Positions 6,740 through 8,750 of a stretch of DNA of 8,750 bases are shown here, one piece after another. Positions within the stretch are counted from its first letter, which is position 1. The number at the start of each line of letters is the position of its first letter. This stretch comes from Eubacteriales Family XIII. Incertae Sedis bacterium (lineage in GTDB: Bacteria > Bacillota > Clostridia > Peptostreptococcales > Anaerovoracaceae), in NCBI GenBank assembly GCA_031278255.1, contig JAITKU010000230.1:1-8750 (forward strand), read 5' to 3'. The translations under genes and the position numbers were made by a program. A model generated the notes under the pieces. The model was not told where the DNA came from. It ran no database searches and worked only from the letters and a program-made list of their open reading frames with translations.

Positions 6740-8032
6740 ATGAAATCGAGTTTTATTGAACGTATCGACAATGACGTAAAATTTTCTATCGAATTTACCG
6801 CAGATGAATTTGAAAATGCGCAAATTGAGGTATATAAGAATAATAAGGCCAAGTTCTCCGTGGCCGGGTTCCGAAAGGGCAAGGCTCCGAGGCGGTTGAT
6901 AGAAACGCATTACGGCGAGGATATCTTCTTTGAGGACGCGATCAATAAACTCGTCGGGGGCGCGTATCCAGAGGCTTTGGACGAACTCGGCATAGAGCCT
7001 GTGGATCGCCCCGATATGGATTTCAGCGAGATCGCGAAAGGCAAGGGCTTCACGCTCACGGCTGTCGTTACGACGCCGCCCGTGATCGCGCCCCGCGACT
7101 ATAGGGGCGTCGCGATCGACGCCGTGACACATCCTGTCTCCGAAGAGGATATCGATAAGGAGATAGAGGTTCTGCGGAACAGGAACGCGCGGCTCGTGGT
7201 CGCGGACAGGCCGGCGGAGAACGGCGATACGGTCCTCATCGACTACACAGGCACCGTGGACGACCGGCCGTTTGCGGGCGGTACGGCGGAGCGGCAGCCC
7301 TTGAAGCTCGGTTCGGGCAGCTTCATTCCGGGTTTTGAGGAACAGCTTTTGGGCCTGTGTACCGGGGATGAGAAAGATGTCGGGATCACCTTCCCCGAGA
7401 ATTATCACGCCGCGGATTTGGCGGGCAAAGAGGCGGTGTTCCATTGTAAGCTGCACGAGATCAAGACCGAGGAAAAGCCCGAGATCGACGATGCGTTCGC
7501 GCAGGATGCGAGCGAGTTCGACAGCCTCGCCGAGTTGCGCGCCGATATACGCGCGAAACTCGAAACGGCGGCGCTGTCCCGCGGCGAACTCGATATGAAG
7601 AACGCGATCCTCGAGAAAGTCTATCTCGCAAACGAGGTCGAACTGCCCGCGGTCATGGTGGAAAACCAGATGGACGAACTCGTGGAGGAGTTCGCGCAGC
7701 AGCTGCGCTATCAGGGGCTTTCGCCGGAGCAGTATTACAGCTACGCGGGCAAGGACGCGGCGGCTTTCCGCGAGGGTCTGCGCGGGGATGCCGTCAAGAA
7801 AGTCAAGACGCGGCTCTTGGTCAGGGCCATAGCCGAGGCGGAGGGCATCGAGGCGAGCGAGGAGGATGTCGAGAAAGAGATCGCGGCCATGGCCGATATG
7901 TACAAGGCGGAATCCGAGAAGCTGCGCGCCTCCATGGGCGAATCCGGCGTGAAGATGATCAAGGACGATATCAGAAACCGCAAGGCGGTGGATTTTCTGT
8001 TTGCGAACGCCGTTATAGAAACGAAACAGTGA
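6740..8032 (+). CDS. tig: Trigger factor, ribosome-associated chaperone and peptidyl-prolyl isomerase
   Basis: Trigger factor binds ribosomal protein L23 at the exit tunnel and shields nascent chains. The 430 residues show all three domains. The N-terminal ribosome-binding domain (about 1-115) carries the signature GFRKGKAP (43-50), with Phe44-Arg45-Lys46 at the same positions as in E. coli. The FKBP-type isomerase domain spans about 160-242 (GDTVLIDYTGTVDD, then GSGSFIPGFEEQLLG). The helical substrate-cradling C-terminal domain spans about 250-425. The ATG has GGAG 11 bases upstream, 56 bases after the oxidoreductase stop. The first 101 bases contain only 31 G or C, while the next 60 contain 35, so the gene changes composition sharply near 6847. 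clpP begins 13 bases after the stop, which implies co-transcription. Confidence 0.97.
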   Translation: MKSSFIERIDNDVKFSIEFTADEFENAQIEVYKNNKAKFSVAGFRKGKAPRRLIETHYGEDIFFEDAINKLVGGAYPEALDELGIEPVDRPDMDFSEIAKGKGFTLTAVVTTPPVIAPRDYRGVAIDAVTHPVSEEDIDKEIEVLRNRNARLVVADRPAENGDTVLIDYTGTVDDRPFAGGTAERQPLKLGSGSFIPGFEEQLLGLCTGDEKDVGITFPENYHAADLAGKEAVFHCKLHEIKTEEKPEIDDAFAQDASEFDSLAELRADIRAKLETAALSRGELDMKNAILEKVYLANEVELPAVMVENQMDELVEEFAQQLRYQGLSPEQYYSYAGKDAAAFREGLRGDAVKKVKTRLLVRAIAEAEGIEASEEDVEKEIAAMADMYKAESEKLRASMGESGVKMIKDDIRNRKAVDFLFANAVIETKQ

Positions 8033-8045
8033 AAGGCGGGAAGAT

Positions 8046-8627
8046 ATGAGTTTGGTACCGATAGTTATAGAACAAACGAGCAGGGGCGAACGGTCTTACG
8101 ATATTTACTCCAGACTGCTCAAAGACCGCGTTATTCTGTTGAGCGAGGAGATCACGGACGGCTTGGCCTCTCTGATCGTGGCGCAGCTTTTGTTTCTCGA
8201 ATCGGAGGATGCGGAAAAGGACATCAACCTCTATATCAACAGTCCGGGAGGCTCCGTGACGGCCGGTTTTGCGATCTACGATACGATGCAGTACATCAAG
8301 CCGGACGTTTCGACCATATGTATGGGCCTCGCGGCCAGCATGGGTGCTTTCCTGCTGTCCTCGGGCGCGAAAGGCAAGCGCTTCGCGTTACCGAACGCAG
8401 AGATCATGATCCATCAGCCCCTCGGCGGTGTGCGCGGGCAGGCGGAGGATATCCGCATACACGCGGAGAACATCATTAAGATCAGGGAACGGCTCAACCG
8501 TATCATCAGCGAGAATACGGGACAGCCGATTGAGAGGGTCAGATCGGACACCGACCGCGACAATTTCATGTCGGCCGAGGACGCCGCGGCCTATGGACTT
8601 GTGGACAAGGTGATCAAGTCGAGATAG
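8046..8627 (+). CDS. clpP: ClpP, ATP-dependent Clp protease proteolytic subunit
   Basis: ClpP forms a double-heptamer serine protease chamber in the cytoplasm that degrades proteins fed by ClpX or ClpC/ClpA. The 193 residues match the usual length of the mature type. The catalytic triad is Ser98 (GLAASMGAF), His123 (MIHQPLGG) and Asp172 (DTDRDNFMSAEDA). The handle and oligomer segments LYINSPGGSVTAG (62-74) and the N-terminal VPIVIEQTSRGERSYDIYSRLL are typical. There is only a very short N-terminal region before the conserved core, so little or no propeptide is expected. GGCGGGAAG upstream of ATG 8046 is an acceptable ribosome binding site. In many bacteria clpX follows directly; here the next 123 bases contain no clpX start. 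Confidence 0.98.
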   Translation: MSLVPIVIEQTSRGERSYDIYSRLLKDRVILLSEEITDGLASLIVAQLLFLESEDAEKDINLYINSPGGSVTAGFAIYDTMQYIKPDVSTICMGLAASMGAFLLSSGAKGKRFALPNAEIMIHQPLGGVRGQAEDIRIHAENIIKIRERLNRIISENTGQPIERVRSDTDRDNFMSAEDAAAYGLVDKVIKSR

Positions 8628-8678
8628 ATGATAAGGATTCGTTACGGAATAAACCGGACATTTGGCTTGCCTTTTTTC

Positions 8679-8745
8679 CGCCGAACTGTGTTGCAAAGCC
8701 TCGCCGAACCTTAGGGTTCGTCTGCGTTTTGCGCCTTGCTCGACG
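8679..8745. repeat. Imperfect inverted repeat (about 67 bp) downstream of clpP
   Basis: A perfect 6-bp stem CGAACC/GGTTCG (8705-8710 and 8715-8720) with a TTAG loop sits at the centre. Outward from it the arms 8690-8710 and 8715-8735 still match at 14 of 21 positions, with three more G-T wobbles. After a one-base gap, CGCCGAAC (8679-8686) faces GCTCGACG (8738-8745) with 7 of 8 matching as inverted copies, counting the Watson-Crick-equivalent positions. No T-run follows on either strand, so it is not a classical terminator. The form resembles a short palindromic interspersed repeat, or a bidirectional RNA structure limiting 3' decay of the tig-clpP message. Copies elsewhere cannot be seen from this window. 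The remaining sequence of the 8628-8750 gap shows nothing convincing. Confidence 0.5.
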
Positions 8746-8750
8746 AAAAA

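Noticed and set aside
8672..8677. T-run after clpP considered as an intrinsic terminator
   Set aside because: Only a trivial GGC/GCC stem precedes it; there is no stable hairpin directly upstream, and the strong hairpin lies after the T-run.
8628..8714. Short ATG frame starting right after the clpP stop (28 codons)
   Set aside because: No suitable spacing for a ribosome binding site, no recognisable peptide, and it runs into the inverted repeat.

Overview
The window is a densely packed, GC-rich stretch of bacterial chromosome with eight genes, all on the + strand, separated by no more than about 130 bases. The gene content suggests an anaerobic, flagellated member of the Bacillota (Clostridia-like). 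CheC and CheD together are typical of Bacillota, Thermotogota and archaea. A one-piece pyruvate:ferredoxin oxidoreductase is typical of anaerobes. The upstream gene is ComFB-like, and the trigger factor/ClpP order is common in Bacillota. No 16S rRNA or other phylogenetic marker is present, so this placement is an inference.

Region 1 (1-3101) is a signalling and chemotaxis block. The 3' end of a ComFB-family gene is followed by cheC (CheY-P phosphatase), cheD (receptor glutamine deamidase), cheW (receptor-kinase coupling protein) and cheB (receptor methylesterase). cheC starts with TTG and overlaps cheD by an ATGA. The cheD-cheW and cheW-cheB gaps each hold strong predicted RNA hairpins. Together the block encodes two receptor adaptation branches (CheC/CheD and CheB) plus the coupling protein. 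The kinase CheA, methyltransferase CheR and CheY are not in the window.

Region 2 (3162-6683) is a full-length pyruvate:ferredoxin (flavodoxin) oxidoreductase with the cofactor motifs I could check in place: thiamine pyrophosphate-binding residues, two ferredoxin-type 4Fe-4S motifs and the cysteines of the proximal cluster. It is the central pyruvate-oxidising enzyme of anaerobic metabolism and has no obvious functional link to its neighbours.

Region 3 (6740-8627) is the proteostasis pair tig (trigger factor) and clpP (ClpP protease subunit), 13 bases apart. The first 110 or so bases of tig are unusually AT-rich. The last 123 bases (8628-8750) carry no convincing gene. They hold a long imperfect inverted repeat around a perfect 6-bp hairpin, where clpX would commonly be found.

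No mobile element genes, CRISPR array, tRNA or rRNA were seen. I found no wholly new system. The observations best worth following up are the ComFB/cheC linkage, the structured cheD-cheW leader, the AT-rich start of tig and the inverted repeat after clpP.
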